Shown here piece after piece: positions 6,562-13,912 of a stretch of 18,420 bases of DNA. A program made the translations under genes and the position numbers. Location of the stretch: the NCBI GenBank assembly GCA_947652805.1, contig CANTEM010000011.1, forward strand, positions 1 through 18,420, given 5' to 3'. Source of the stretch: an uncultured Clostridia bacterium (GTDB lineage: Bacteria > Bacillota > Clostridia > Oscillospirales > CAG-272). Position 1 is the first letter of the stretch; each line of letters opens with the position of its first letter. The notes under the pieces are model-generated. The model worked only from the letters and a program-made list of their open reading frames with translations, made no database searches and was not told the DNA's origin.

Positions 6562-8586
6562 ATGCCTACCAAATTGCAGATTACTACGATCACCATGCCC
6601 TGCCAGCATATGAATGGGGAATCCTCCCTGCCGCCGCTGTCTAAGCTGAACTTTTGGCACAGAAACGGTGATTCCGGCCTTTCCGAAGATGACGAACTGT
6701 TTATCGGCTACGGTCACGTTCCGTCCCCGTTCCCCTATCGGATGCAGGATATGTATACCCGTCCGCTCCATGATACGGAAATGATGGCTGTCGTTTTGGA
6801 AAACGAATATCTGATTGCCACTTTCCTCCCTCAGTGGGGCGGCAAGCTGATGTCTCTGTTTGATAAAGAAAAAAATAAGGATCTTCTCTATAAAAATTCT
6901 GTCATGCGTCCCTGCAATCTGGCATTCCGCAATGCATGGACTTCCGGAGGCGTGGAGTGGAACTGCGGTATGTTCGGACACCATGTACATACCTGTGAGC
7001 CCATGTTCACCACCACCACCAAGCTCGCTGATGGTACACCCGTGCTGCGTATGTATGAGTTTGAACGGATCCGTCAGGTGGTTCAGCAAATGGACTTCTT
7101 CCTCCCAGCAGGATCGAAAGTGCTGTTTGCCCGGAACCGGATCATCAATCCCCTGCCGGATGTGGTTCCCATGTACTGGTGGAGCAATATCGCTGTGCCG
7201 GAAACACCGGATACCCGCATTATTGTTGACGCAGACGGCGCATATGTGGCGGACAATAATACCAGCCTTGCACCGATTCCCGAATATAACGGGGATGATG
7301 TTACCTATCCCATTAATGTGCCCGCCGCTGGGGATTATTTCTATCATATTCCCCCGAAGAAAAGAAAATTTGAAGCGGCTGTGGATGCAGACGGTTACGG
7401 ACTGATCCATACGTCTACTATGCGGCTGAAGGGCAGAAAGCTGTTTTGCTGGGGACAGAACCCCGGCGGCGACCGGTGGCAGGAGTATCTTACCGAGGAC
7501 GGCAGCGACGACCGGTATGTAGAACTGCAAGCGGGTCTTGCCCATACCCAGTATGAGTGTATTCCCATGCCCCCCAACACAACGTGGGAGTGGCTGGAAG
7601 CATACGGCGCAATGAACGCGGACGGCGATACGGTACACGGCGAATGGGAAGGTGCAAAAGAGGAAATTCGCACACGGCTGGATGCAATCATTACCGATGA
7701 CGAAATGGATCGGATTCTGGAAGAGACAAAAGAAATGGCGCGGGCAGCTGCAACCGGCGAAATAATCCTCTCCGGCAGCGGATGGGGTGCGCTGGAAAAT
7801 ATGCGCCGGGAAAAGAGTGGCCGTCCCCTTATGGCGCCCCACTTAGATTTCGGAACAGTAGGGGAAGAGCAGGCAGACTGGGTATGCCTTATGCAGCGTG
7901 GATTTTTCCCGGAGCATGATCCGGCCCAGGTGCCTCCCTCCTGGATGCTGCAAGAGGAATGGGTGCATATGATGGAGAATGCTGTATCCGGCGGAGATAT
8001 GTTCTCCTGGTACGCGCATTTGCAGCTTGGCATGACCTATTTATGTATGAACCGTCTGTCTGAGGCAGAGCAGCTTTTGGAAAAGTCCATGATGCTGCGT
8101 CCCTCCTGCTGGGCAGTTTACGGCTTGGCGCATGTAAAGCAGCAAATCGGCAACAGCAGCGCTGCGGCGATTCTTGCCGCCCGTGCGTATCGGATGCGTC
8201 CGACGGATATTTCACTGGCAAAGGAAGCAATGGAACTGCTTGTGGGCGCGGAGATGTATGAGGACGCACTGGAGCTTGCCCGGGGAATGACTCCGGAAAT
8301 GCAGACGGTGGGCAGAGTCCAGCTTTATACTACCCAGGCGCATATACGGCTCGGTCATATCGAACAGGCGGAAGCGGCGCTGTATGCCGGCGGCGGTGTG
8401 GTCCTTCCCGATATACGGGAGGGAGAACTGAGCATTACAAATATGTATCTGGAAATTGCAGAACAAAAGGCTGCCCGGGACGGCTTGCCCTTTGACCGGG
8501 AAACGGAGCCTGTTCCTCCGATTTTTGATTACCGGCAGTGCGACAGCACCAGACGGCGCCCCGCACGGAAAAGAGTGCGCGGATGA
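6562..8586 (+). CDS. DUF5107-like (mutarotase-fold) protein with C-terminal TPR region
   Basis: This predicted cytoplasmic protein of 674 residues has no signal peptide or membrane helix. The N-terminal two-thirds has the look of DUF5107: FLPQWGGKLMSLFDKEKNKDLLYKN resembles the galactose-mutarotase-like sugar-binding fold, followed by NAWTSGGVEWNCGMFGHHVHT and NRIINPLPDVVPMYWWSNIAVPET. From about residue 480 the sequence becomes helical and repetitive (YAHLQLGMTYLCMNRLSEAEQLLEKSMMLRP, then two to three more units), typical of tetratricopeptide repeats. DUF5107-TPR proteins are common near carbohydrate-degradation genes, but I know of no established reaction. ATG 6562 is preferred over the TTG at 6535 because AAAGGAG at 6546-6552 sits 9 bp before it. 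The stop overlaps the transporter start, so the two are probably expressed together. Confidence 0.7.
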   Translation: MPTKLQITTITMPCQHMNGESSLPPLSKLNFWHRNGDSGLSEDDELFIGYGHVPSPFPYRMQDMYTRPLHDTEMMAVVLENEYLIATFLPQWGGKLMSLFDKEKNKDLLYKNSVMRPCNLAFRNAWTSGGVEWNCGMFGHHVHTCEPMFTTTTKLADGTPVLRMYEFERIRQVVQQMDFFLPAGSKVLFARNRIINPLPDVVPMYWWSNIAVPETPDTRIIVDADGAYVADNNTSLAPIPEYNGDDVTYPINVPAAGDYFYHIPPKKRKFEAAVDADGYGLIHTSTMRLKGRKLFCWGQNPGGDRWQEYLTEDGSDDRYVELQAGLAHTQYECIPMPPNTTWEWLEAYGAMNADGDTVHGEWEGAKEEIRTRLDAIITDDEMDRILEETKEMARAAATGEIILSGSGWGALENMRREKSGRPLMAPHLDFGTVGEEQADWVCLMQRGFFPEHDPAQVPPSWMLQEEWVHMMENAVSGGDMFSWYAHLQLGMTYLCMNRLSEAEQLLEKSMMLRPSCWAVYGLAHVKQQIGNSSAAAILAARAYRMRPTDISLAKEAMELLVGAEMYEDALELARGMTPEMQTVGRVQLYTTQAHIRLGHIEQAEAALYAGGGVVLPDIREGELSITNMYLEIAEQKAARDGLPFDRETEPVPPIFDYRQCDSTRRRPARKRVRG

Positions 8587-9497
8587 TGCGGGGACATACA
8601 AAAGCAATCGGTAACATCATGCTGCTGACGACCGCCATTATCTGGGGGCTTTCCTTTGTGGCGCAAAGCGAAGCCATGGATTACATGGAGCCTCTTACTT
8701 TTCAGGCGGCGCGCAGTTTTGTCGGCAGTGCGGTATTGGTTCCGCTGATTTTAATAAACAGCAGAACCCGGAAAAAGTATCATGTCGGCGGACAGATGGA
8801 CAGGGCAAGTCGGAAAAAACTGCTTTTTGCAGGCGCTGTTTGCGGTGTTGTTATGTTTGCGGCGGCGATGCTCCAGCAATATGGGATTGCCCTCGGTACT
8901 TCCGGCGGAAAAGCGGGATTTATCACGGCAACCTATATTCTGCTGGTGCCGCTGTTCGGTCTCTTCCGGGGGAAAAGCCCCGGACTGCGGATTTGGATTT
9001 GTGTGCTTGCAGCGCTATGCGGCTTGTATCTTTTGTGTATTACAGGCAGCTTTTCCTTTGCCCCCAGCGACGGGATCGTACTCCTTGGCGCAGTATTCTG
9101 GGCATTGCATATTTTGGTGATTGACCATTTGGCGCCGGGACTGGACGGCGTGCAGATTTCCTGCATCCAGTTCTTTGTGTCCGGTGTGCTGGCGTCGGTG
9201 GGCATGTTTTTGTTTGAATCCCCCAGTTGGCAACAGATTTTGGACGGTTGGATCACGATTCTATATGTAGGCGTTCTGTCCAGCGGGGTTGGTTACACTC
9301 TGCAAATCTTAGGACAGCAGCGGACAGAACCTGCGATCGCGTCCCTTTTGATGAGTTTTGAATCTGTATTTGCAGTCCTTGGCGGGATCCTTGTTCTGCA
9401 TCAGATTCCTACGGTTCGGGAATGGGCAGGATGCGCGCTGATGTTTGCGGCGATCATATGCGCACAGCTTCCTGGGCGGGTACGGAAAGAATCATGA
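8583..9497 (+). CDS. EamA/DMT-superfamily transporter
   Basis: The 304-residue protein has about ten hydrophobic helices in two homologous halves, the layout of EamA (10-TMS drug/metabolite) transporters. The first helix, IMLLTTAIIWGLSFVAQ, carries the usual early Trp-Gly, followed by MEPLTFQAARSFVG, the standard loop-to-TM2 sequence (cf. P...fa..R). The second half begins near GIVLLGAVFWALHILVIDHLAP and ends with ASLLMSFESVFAVLGGILVLHQIPTVREWAGCALMFAAI, matching the family's C-terminal EamA signature. The start is ATG 8583, overlapping the upstream stop (ATGA); the in-frame extension to 8538 lies wholly inside that gene. The substrate is unknown. Coupling to the sugar-fold/TPR protein hints at export or import of a carbohydrate-linked or amino-acid-like metabolite, but that is inference. 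Confidence 0.85.
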   Translation: MMRGHTKAIGNIMLLTTAIIWGLSFVAQSEAMDYMEPLTFQAARSFVGSAVLVPLILINSRTRKKYHVGGQMDRASRKKLLFAGAVCGVVMFAAAMLQQYGIALGTSGGKAGFITATYILLVPLFGLFRGKSPGLRIWICVLAALCGLYLLCITGSFSFAPSDGIVLLGAVFWALHILVIDHLAPGLDGVQISCIQFFVSGVLASVGMFLFESPSWQQILDGWITILYVGVLSSGVGYTLQILGQQRTEPAIASLLMSFESVFAVLGGILVLHQIPTVREWAGCALMFAAIICAQLPGRVRKES

Positions 9498-9499
9498 TA

Positions 9500-9625
9500 G
9501 AACCGGCTCCTCTGCGCGGTTCCAACTAAAAAAGCCCCCATGTGGGGGATCCACTGCGTGGCTCCCACCAAACAAAAAGGCTCCCTTTGCACAAGGGGGG
9601 CTTTTTGTCTGGTGGGAACTTTTTT
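9500..9625 (+). terminator. Repeat-derived double hairpin terminator (repeat copy C)
   Basis: Just after the transporter stop there is a small GAACCG...CGGTTC hairpin (9500-9522). Next come CCCCCATGTGGGGG and the 19-nt GGATCC-stem-GGCTCC module (9547-9565). A long imperfect hairpin, with arms 9561-9589 and 9592-9619, is followed by six T's (9620-9625). AAAAAGGCTCCC and GGGGGGCTTTTT inside the stem show it belongs to the same repeat family as copies A, B, D and E. It should terminate transcription from the left and perhaps from both sides. Confidence 0.7.
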
Positions 9626-9681
9626 GCTTGAAAGGCGCCGAATGCGTGCCGCTCTCCTTTGCCGCGGTCTTTTGATTTCTA

Positions 9682-9724
9682 AATTCACACATTATATGTT
9701 AATTATCACAAAAATATGTGAATT
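9682..9724. promoter_or_regulatory. Cluster of TTCACA/TGTGAA half-sites upstream of the DeoR-type gene
   Basis: AATTCACA (9682-9689) and TGTGAATT (9717-9724) are perfect 8-bp inverted arms 27 bp apart. A third half-site, ATCACA (9705-9710), forms TCACA-AAAATA-TGTGA with the right arm. The cluster ends just before the -35 box, so it is a likely autoregulatory operator. Confidence 0.5.
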
Positions 9725-9728
9725 CCCA

Positions 9729-9757
9729 TTGACGGATTTGCGCATTTGTGTTAAAAT
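9729..9757 (+). promoter_or_regulatory. Sigma-A promoter of the DeoR-type/YhcH-type operon
   Basis: TTGACG (9729-9734) and TAAAAT (9752-9757) are separated by 17 bp. They lie 29 bp before the start codon and next to the TTCACA half-site cluster. Confidence 0.75.
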
Positions 9758-9786
9758 ATACAAAATCAATGTGAGGAGGGTGACAC

Positions 9787-10575
9787 ATGTACAAAGATCG
9801 CAGAGAATGGGTACGTCAGCAGCTGATGCAAAAACCCTTCGTATCTTATGATGAGCTTTTTTCCCAATTTCCGAATGTGTCACAAATGACCCTGCGGCGG
9901 GATATCGACTATCTGGAAAAAACCGGCCAGGCAATCAAAGTCCGGGGCGGCGCCCGCAGCGCCCGGTTTTTATCCGATACGGTAGACGATCCCTATTTCA
10001 GCAGAATGTCGGAAAATGTGGATTCCAAAAAGAGAATCGCTGCGGTTGCAGCTCGCTTTTTGGAGGCGGGGCGTTCCATCTTTTTTGATTCCGGATCCAC
10101 CCTGCAACAGATGGTTTCCTATGTTCCGGACGAGCGGTTTGTTTTCACCACCACCAGTCCTGCCGCCGCAATCGAGCTATCCAGGATCGGCAAGCCGGTG
10201 GTCAACTTGGTAGGCGGCTGGTTGGATCGGGATTATCAGGCGGTGTCTGGGATGCAGGCGGTGCGGTATTTGGATGATGTGAATATTGACATTGCCTTTC
10301 TTTCTCCTTCCGGATTATCTGTACAAAGCGGATTTACCGGAGGCAACTACAACGAATGTCAGCTGAAAAAAGCAGTTGTGGAGAAGGCGCGCATGGTGGT
10401 CATGCTTATGGATCTGTCCAAAGCGGATAAAAGTCTGCCCTATACATTCTGCCGGCTGGGGCAGGTGCAGGTGCTGATTTGTGACGGCTCCCTGCCGGAT
10501 ACGATTATGCAGCTGGCGGTCTCACAGTGTGTAGAATTTATAGATGTTACAAAGGAAAGAAACGATGATATTTGA
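9787..10575 (+). CDS. DeoR/GlpR-family transcriptional regulator
   Basis: The 262-residue protein has the standard DeoR-family plan. An N-terminal winged helix-turn-helix spans about residues 1-57, with the recognition region VSQMTLRRDIDYLEKTGQ at 31-48 and the wing KVRGGARS at 51-58. A phosphosugar-binding effector domain follows, containing AAVAARFLEAGRSIFFDSGSTLQQM, TTTSPAAA, GGWLDRDY and, near the C-terminus, CQLKKAVVEKARMVVMLMDLSK. Such proteins usually repress sugar-metabolism operons and are released by a phosphorylated intermediate. ATG 9787 has GAGGAGGG at 9773-9780. It overlaps the following YhcH-type gene by 11 bp, so both form one operon behind a promoter flanked by inverted TTCACA sites, which suggests autoregulation. 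The ligand cannot be deduced. Confidence 0.9.
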   Translation: MYKDRREWVRQQLMQKPFVSYDELFSQFPNVSQMTLRRDIDYLEKTGQAIKVRGGARSARFLSDTVDDPYFSRMSENVDSKKRIAAVAARFLEAGRSIFFDSGSTLQQMVSYVPDERFVFTTTSPAAAIELSRIGKPVVNLVGGWLDRDYQAVSGMQAVRYLDDVNIDIAFLSPSGLSVQSGFTGGNYNECQLKKAVVEKARMVVMLMDLSKADKSLPYTFCRLGQVQVLICDGSLPDTIMQLAVSQCVEFIDVTKERNDDI

Positions 10576-11020
10576 TGCATTGAAAAACCTGAAAAAGTAC
10601 AAAGGAATCAGCGCAAATCTGGATGCGGCAATTGATTTTATTGCCGGGGCAGATTTTCCCGGGTGCAGTGAGGGCAGAACGGACGTTTGTGAAGAGTTTT
10701 ATTTTACCAAGGCGACAATTGAAACGAGAGATATCACCGATGCGCCCTTTGAGGCCCACGAGAAATATATAGATATATTCATTCTCCTTACGGGAAGGGA
10801 GATTGTAAAAACCGCAGATATAGGCAGCCTTACGGAAACTTGTCCCTATCAGGAGGCGGACGACTTTTATCTGTTTGAGGGATCGGCGCAGGTGAACGCG
10901 GTGAACACGCCGGATACATTTGCGATCCTGTTCCCCCAGGATGCCCACAATTCAGCCGGCGGCGTGGACGGGGAAGTGATCCAATATGAGAAGATCGTAG
11001 TCAAGGTCCGGGTGGAATAA
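10565..11020 (+). CDS. YhcH/YjgK/YiaL-family protein (DUF386)
   Basis: The 151-residue protein starts MIFDALKNLKKYKGISANLDAAIDFI. It carries EAHEKYIDIFILLTGREIV, the family's conserved His/Glu cupin motif, and later ILFPQDAHNSAGG, which supplies the second metal-binding His. Family members include E. coli YhcH (NanQ), linked to sialic-acid anomer opening, and EbgC of the evolved beta-galactosidase, so a role in sugar anomerisation or processing is likely. The ATG at 10565 lies within the 3' end of the DeoR-type gene (11-bp overlap) with AAAGGAAAG upstream, which implies translational coupling to that regulator. No sialic-acid or other sugar-catabolic genes are visible next to it, so the sugar is unknown. 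Confidence 0.85.
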   Translation: MIFDALKNLKKYKGISANLDAAIDFIAGADFPGCSEGRTDVCEEFYFTKATIETRDITDAPFEAHEKYIDIFILLTGREIVKTADIGSLTETCPYQEADDFYLFEGSAQVNAVNTPDTFAILFPQDAHNSAGGVDGEVIQYEKIVVKVRVE

Positions 11021-11030
11021 GAAGCTTCAC

Positions 11031-11105
11031 AAAGGCTCCCTTGTGTGAGTTTGGATTGCTGCGCCCCCTATGGAGCCACGAAGTGGATCCTCACATGGGG
11101 AGCTT
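11031..11105. repeat. Intergenic hairpin repeat fragment, copy D
   Basis: AAAGGCTCCCTTGTGTGA at the left pairs imperfectly with TCACATGGGGAGCTT at the right. The enclosed GGAGCCACGAAGTGGATCC (11072-11090) is the reverse complement of the GGATCC-stem-GGCTCC module found in copies A, C and E. It may also act as a weak terminator for the preceding operon. Confidence 0.7.
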
Positions 11106-11115
11106 GAGTAGGTGC

Positions 11116-11125
11116 TAAGCGCTTA
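11116..11125. promoter_or_regulatory. TAAGCGCTTA palindrome (LacI/CcpA-type operator candidate)
   Basis: A perfect 10-bp palindrome lies 49 bp before the E2 start. Its AAGCGCTT core matches the centre of catabolite-responsive elements, but the outer TG/CA positions do not fit. No clear -35/-10 pair could be assigned here; TATAAA at 11124-11129 is a possible -10. Confidence 0.35.
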
Positions 11126-11173
11126 TAAATCAATCATATAAATAAAGTAAACAAGCAGAAAGGAAGAATCAAT

Positions 11174-12502
11174 ATGGCAAATCCAGTGATTATGCCGCGG
11201 CAGGGTCAAAGCGTGGAAGCTTGTATCATCACAGCGTGGCATAAAAAAGTAGGAGATGCGGTCAGTGAAGGGGATCTTTTGTTTTCCTATGAAACAGACA
11301 AATCCGCATTTGATGAAAAAAGTCCTGTGTCCGGTACGGTGCTGGCAATTCTTGCGGCAGAGGGAGATGTTGTTCCCTGCCTGGACAATGTATGTGTGAT
11401 CGGCGCGGCAGGAGAGGATATTTCCGCCTTCACCGGCGGCGCTCCCGCAGCCCAGGAAGAAAAGAAGGAGACAGCGCCCGCTGCTGCACCGAAAACGGTA
11501 CAGAAGGAAGCGGCGCCCACTACCCGGCGGGAAGGGGACATCCTGCGTATTTCTCCCCGTGCAAAGGCGCTGGCGCTGAAAACAGGCGTGGATATGACCC
11601 GCGTATCTCCGACCGGTCCCCACGGACGGATCATCCAGCGGGATATTGATGCAGCCTTGGATAGCGGCTGTCACGGAACAGTGGCAGATGTGGAAGCATA
11701 TCTAGCAGGTGGCTATCAGAATACCACGGCGGTGGAGGTGTCTCAGGGCACAGCCTTGCAGGCAGTCCAGCCTGGGCAGACAGATACGGTATTTGTTACC
11801 GGCGGCGCAGATTTCGGTCTGTACGAGGAAGCACCCATGTCCGGCGTGCGCAAGGCGATTTCCCGTTCTATGTGCGCGTCCCTCACAGAGATGGCGCAGC
11901 TTACACTGAATGCTTCCTTTGATGCAACCTCCATTATGGAATACAGAAAGCAGCTCAAGCAAAATGCCGAGGCGTTGGGTCTGCCGAAAATTACCCTGAA
12001 TGATATGGTGCTGTACGCAGTGTCCCGGACGCTGCCCGCCCATCCTTATATAAACGCAAATCTTGTGGGAGATTCCTTCCGCCTGTTCCGCCATGCCAAT
12101 ATCGGATTGGCAGTAGATACGGAGCGGGGACTGCTGGTGCCCACCCTGTTCGGCGCGGATACCATGTCCCTGTCCCAGATTGCAGCAGCCTCCAAGGATG
12201 CGGCGGAGCGGGCGCGCAGCGGACAGCTCACGCCTGATGAAATGTCCGGCGGCAGCTTTACCGTCACCAATTTGGGTTCTCTGGGAATTGAAAGCTTCAC
12301 CCCTGTGATCAACCCGCCCCAGACGGCGATCCTGGGTGTGTGCACCATTACAAACCGACTGCGGGCAGACGGATCCGTATATCACGCAATGGGACTGTCT
12401 CTCACCTTTGATCACCGGGCTGTGGACGGTGCGCCGGCAGCGAAGTTCCTTGCACAGCTATGCTCTATGCTGGAAAATTTCCAGCTGCTGCTGGCAAAGT
12501 AA
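11174..12502 (+). CDS. 2-oxoacid dehydrogenase E2 (dihydrolipoamide acyltransferase)
   Basis: E2 forms the core of pyruvate, branched-chain or acetoin dehydrogenase complexes and passes the acyl group from lipoamide to CoA. Residues 1-80 are a single lipoyl domain with the lipoylation site ETDKSAF (Lys43). An Ala/Pro/Lys/Glu linker (about 88-118) leads to the E3/E1-binding domain (122-160: ILRISPRAKALALKTGVD...SPTGPHGRIIQRDI). The trimer-forming catalytic domain runs from about 220 to the end. Its signatures are SGGSFTVTNLGSLGIESFTPVINPPQTAILGV and the catalytic DHRAVDG (His414). The 442-residue length is normal for a one-lipoyl E2. ATG 11174 has AAAGGAAG at 11159-11166. The gene heads the operon E2-E3-E1, and 12 bp separate it from E3. 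The acyl specificity cannot be read from the sequence. Confidence 0.92.
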   Translation: MANPVIMPRQGQSVEACIITAWHKKVGDAVSEGDLLFSYETDKSAFDEKSPVSGTVLAILAAEGDVVPCLDNVCVIGAAGEDISAFTGGAPAAQEEKKETAPAAAPKTVQKEAAPTTRREGDILRISPRAKALALKTGVDMTRVSPTGPHGRIIQRDIDAALDSGCHGTVADVEAYLAGGYQNTTAVEVSQGTALQAVQPGQTDTVFVTGGADFGLYEEAPMSGVRKAISRSMCASLTEMAQLTLNASFDATSIMEYRKQLKQNAEALGLPKITLNDMVLYAVSRTLPAHPYINANLVGDSFRLFRHANIGLAVDTERGLLVPTLFGADTMSLSQIAAASKDAAERARSGQLTPDEMSGGSFTVTNLGSLGIESFTPVINPPQTAILGVCTITNRLRADGSVYHAMGLSLTFDHRAVDGAPAAKFLAQLCSMLENFQLLLAK

Positions 12503-12514
12503 GGGGGAAGCGCA

Positions 12515-13888
12515 ATGGTATATGATTTGATCATACTGGGCGGCGGTCCGGCAGGCTATAATGCGGCGGAGCGGGCAGCCCACGGCGGAATGCAGGTACT
12601 GCTCATCGAGGAACGCGCCCTGGGTGGTGTGTGTCTCAATGAAGGCTGCATTCCCACGAAAACACTGCTGAACTCTGCAAAGATTTATGAGAGCGCTCTC
12701 CACGGCGCAGATTACGGCGTGACAGTGTCCGGGGCGGCGATCGACCACGCAAAGGTTGTGGATCGGAAGGATAAAGTGGTAAAAACACTGGTGTCTGGCG
12801 TAGGCGCGAAAATGCGGGGTGCAAAGGTTACCGTAGTAAATGGAACCGGCTGCATCACCGGCAAAAATCCGGAAGGCTTCCAGGTGCGGTGCGGAGAAGC
12901 GGTATATCAGGGAAAACGGCTCCTCATCTGTACGGGAAGCGAAGCGGCGGTGCCCCCTGTAGAAGGACTGCGGGAAGCGGTAACGGCAGGCTTTGCCATG
13001 ACCAACCGGGAAATCCTCGATATGCGAAGGGTGCCGGAGCGGCTGTGCGTCATCGGCGGCGGAGTAATCGGGCTGGAAATGGCGTCTTATTTCAGCACTG
13101 TGGGCACACAGGTCACAGTGGTGGAAATGCTGGATAAAATCGCCGGTCCTACAGATAAAGATATTTCCGCTGTATTGCAGAAAAACCTGGAGAAAAAAGG
13201 CATCCGTTTCCTCCTTGGCGCAAAGGTTACATCTGTGAGCAGTGAGAAGAAAACAGTAACCTGCGAGGCGGACGGAAAATCTGTTTCCATTGACTGTGAC
13301 GCAGTTTTGGTGAGTACCGGCAGACGGGCGCGCACTGCGGGCATCGGACTGGAAAAAGCCGGTGTTCTGCTGGATCGGGGCGCAGTTGTCTGCGATGACC
13401 GGGGCAGAACCTCTGTTCCGGGAATCTGGGCGGCAGGCGACGTAAACGGACGCAGCATGCTGGCACATACCGCATACCGGGAGGGCGAGGTCGCCGTGTC
13501 CGATATGCTGGGCGCCACAGACCGGGTCGATTACTTAGCCATTCCTGCTGTCATTTATACAAAGCCGGAGGTGGGCACTGTGGGCGACACAGTGGAAAGC
13601 GCCGCAAAACGCGGGGTGCAGGCGACGGAGCATACCGTCAGTCTCCGGTACAGCGGACGGTACGTAGCGGAAGTGGAAGGCGGAGACGGGATTGTAAAAA
13701 TCGTTGTGGATGATGCCCATAAAACGATTATCGGCGTCCATATGATCGGCTCCTACGCTTCCGAGATCATTTACGGAGCGGCGGCAATGGTTGCAGCCCG
13801 GCAGCGGGTGTGCGATGTACAGAAATTGGTATTCCCTCATCCTACCGTATGCGAAGTGATACGGGAAGGCATGTTTATGATTGATTAA
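12515..13888 (+). CDS. lpdA: Dihydrolipoyl dehydrogenase (E3)
   Basis: E3 reoxidises dihydrolipoamide on E2, passing electrons through a disulfide and FAD to NAD+. The 457 residues follow the family order. The FAD-binding IILGGGPAGYNAAERA (6-21) is followed by the redox disulfide GGVCLNEGCIPTKTLLNSAK with Cys40 and Cys45. The NAD-binding LCVIGGGVIGLEMASYF starts near 177, FAD-contact PGIWAAGDVNG follows, and the dimer-interface HPTVCE supplies the catalytic His442 and Glu447. The start ATG 12515 is preceded by GGGGGA and lies 12 bp after the E2 stop. A gap of 24 bp separates it from the E1 gene. Together with the E2 and fused E1 genes this is the electron-transfer part of a dedicated complex. 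Confidence 0.95.
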   Translation: MVYDLIILGGGPAGYNAAERAAHGGMQVLLIEERALGGVCLNEGCIPTKTLLNSAKIYESALHGADYGVTVSGAAIDHAKVVDRKDKVVKTLVSGVGAKMRGAKVTVVNGTGCITGKNPEGFQVRCGEAVYQGKRLLICTGSEAAVPPVEGLREAVTAGFAMTNREILDMRRVPERLCVIGGGVIGLEMASYFSTVGTQVTVVEMLDKIAGPTDKDISAVLQKNLEKKGIRFLLGAKVTSVSSEKKTVTCEADGKSVSIDCDAVLVSTGRRARTAGIGLEKAGVLLDRGAVVCDDRGRTSVPGIWAAGDVNGRSMLAHTAYREGEVAVSDMLGATDRVDYLAIPAVIYTKPEVGTVGDTVESAAKRGVQATEHTVSLRYSGRYVAEVEGGDGIVKIVVDDAHKTIIGVHMIGSYASEIIYGAAAMVAARQRVCDVQKLVFPHPTVCEVIREGMFMID

Positions 13889-13912
13889 AATAAAAAAGGA
13901 GATAGAACCGTT

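Noticed and set aside
8538..8582. Upstream in-frame extension of the EamA transporter
   Set aside because: It lies entirely within the preceding gene and is rich in charged residues. The ATGA overlap at 8583 is the more natural start.
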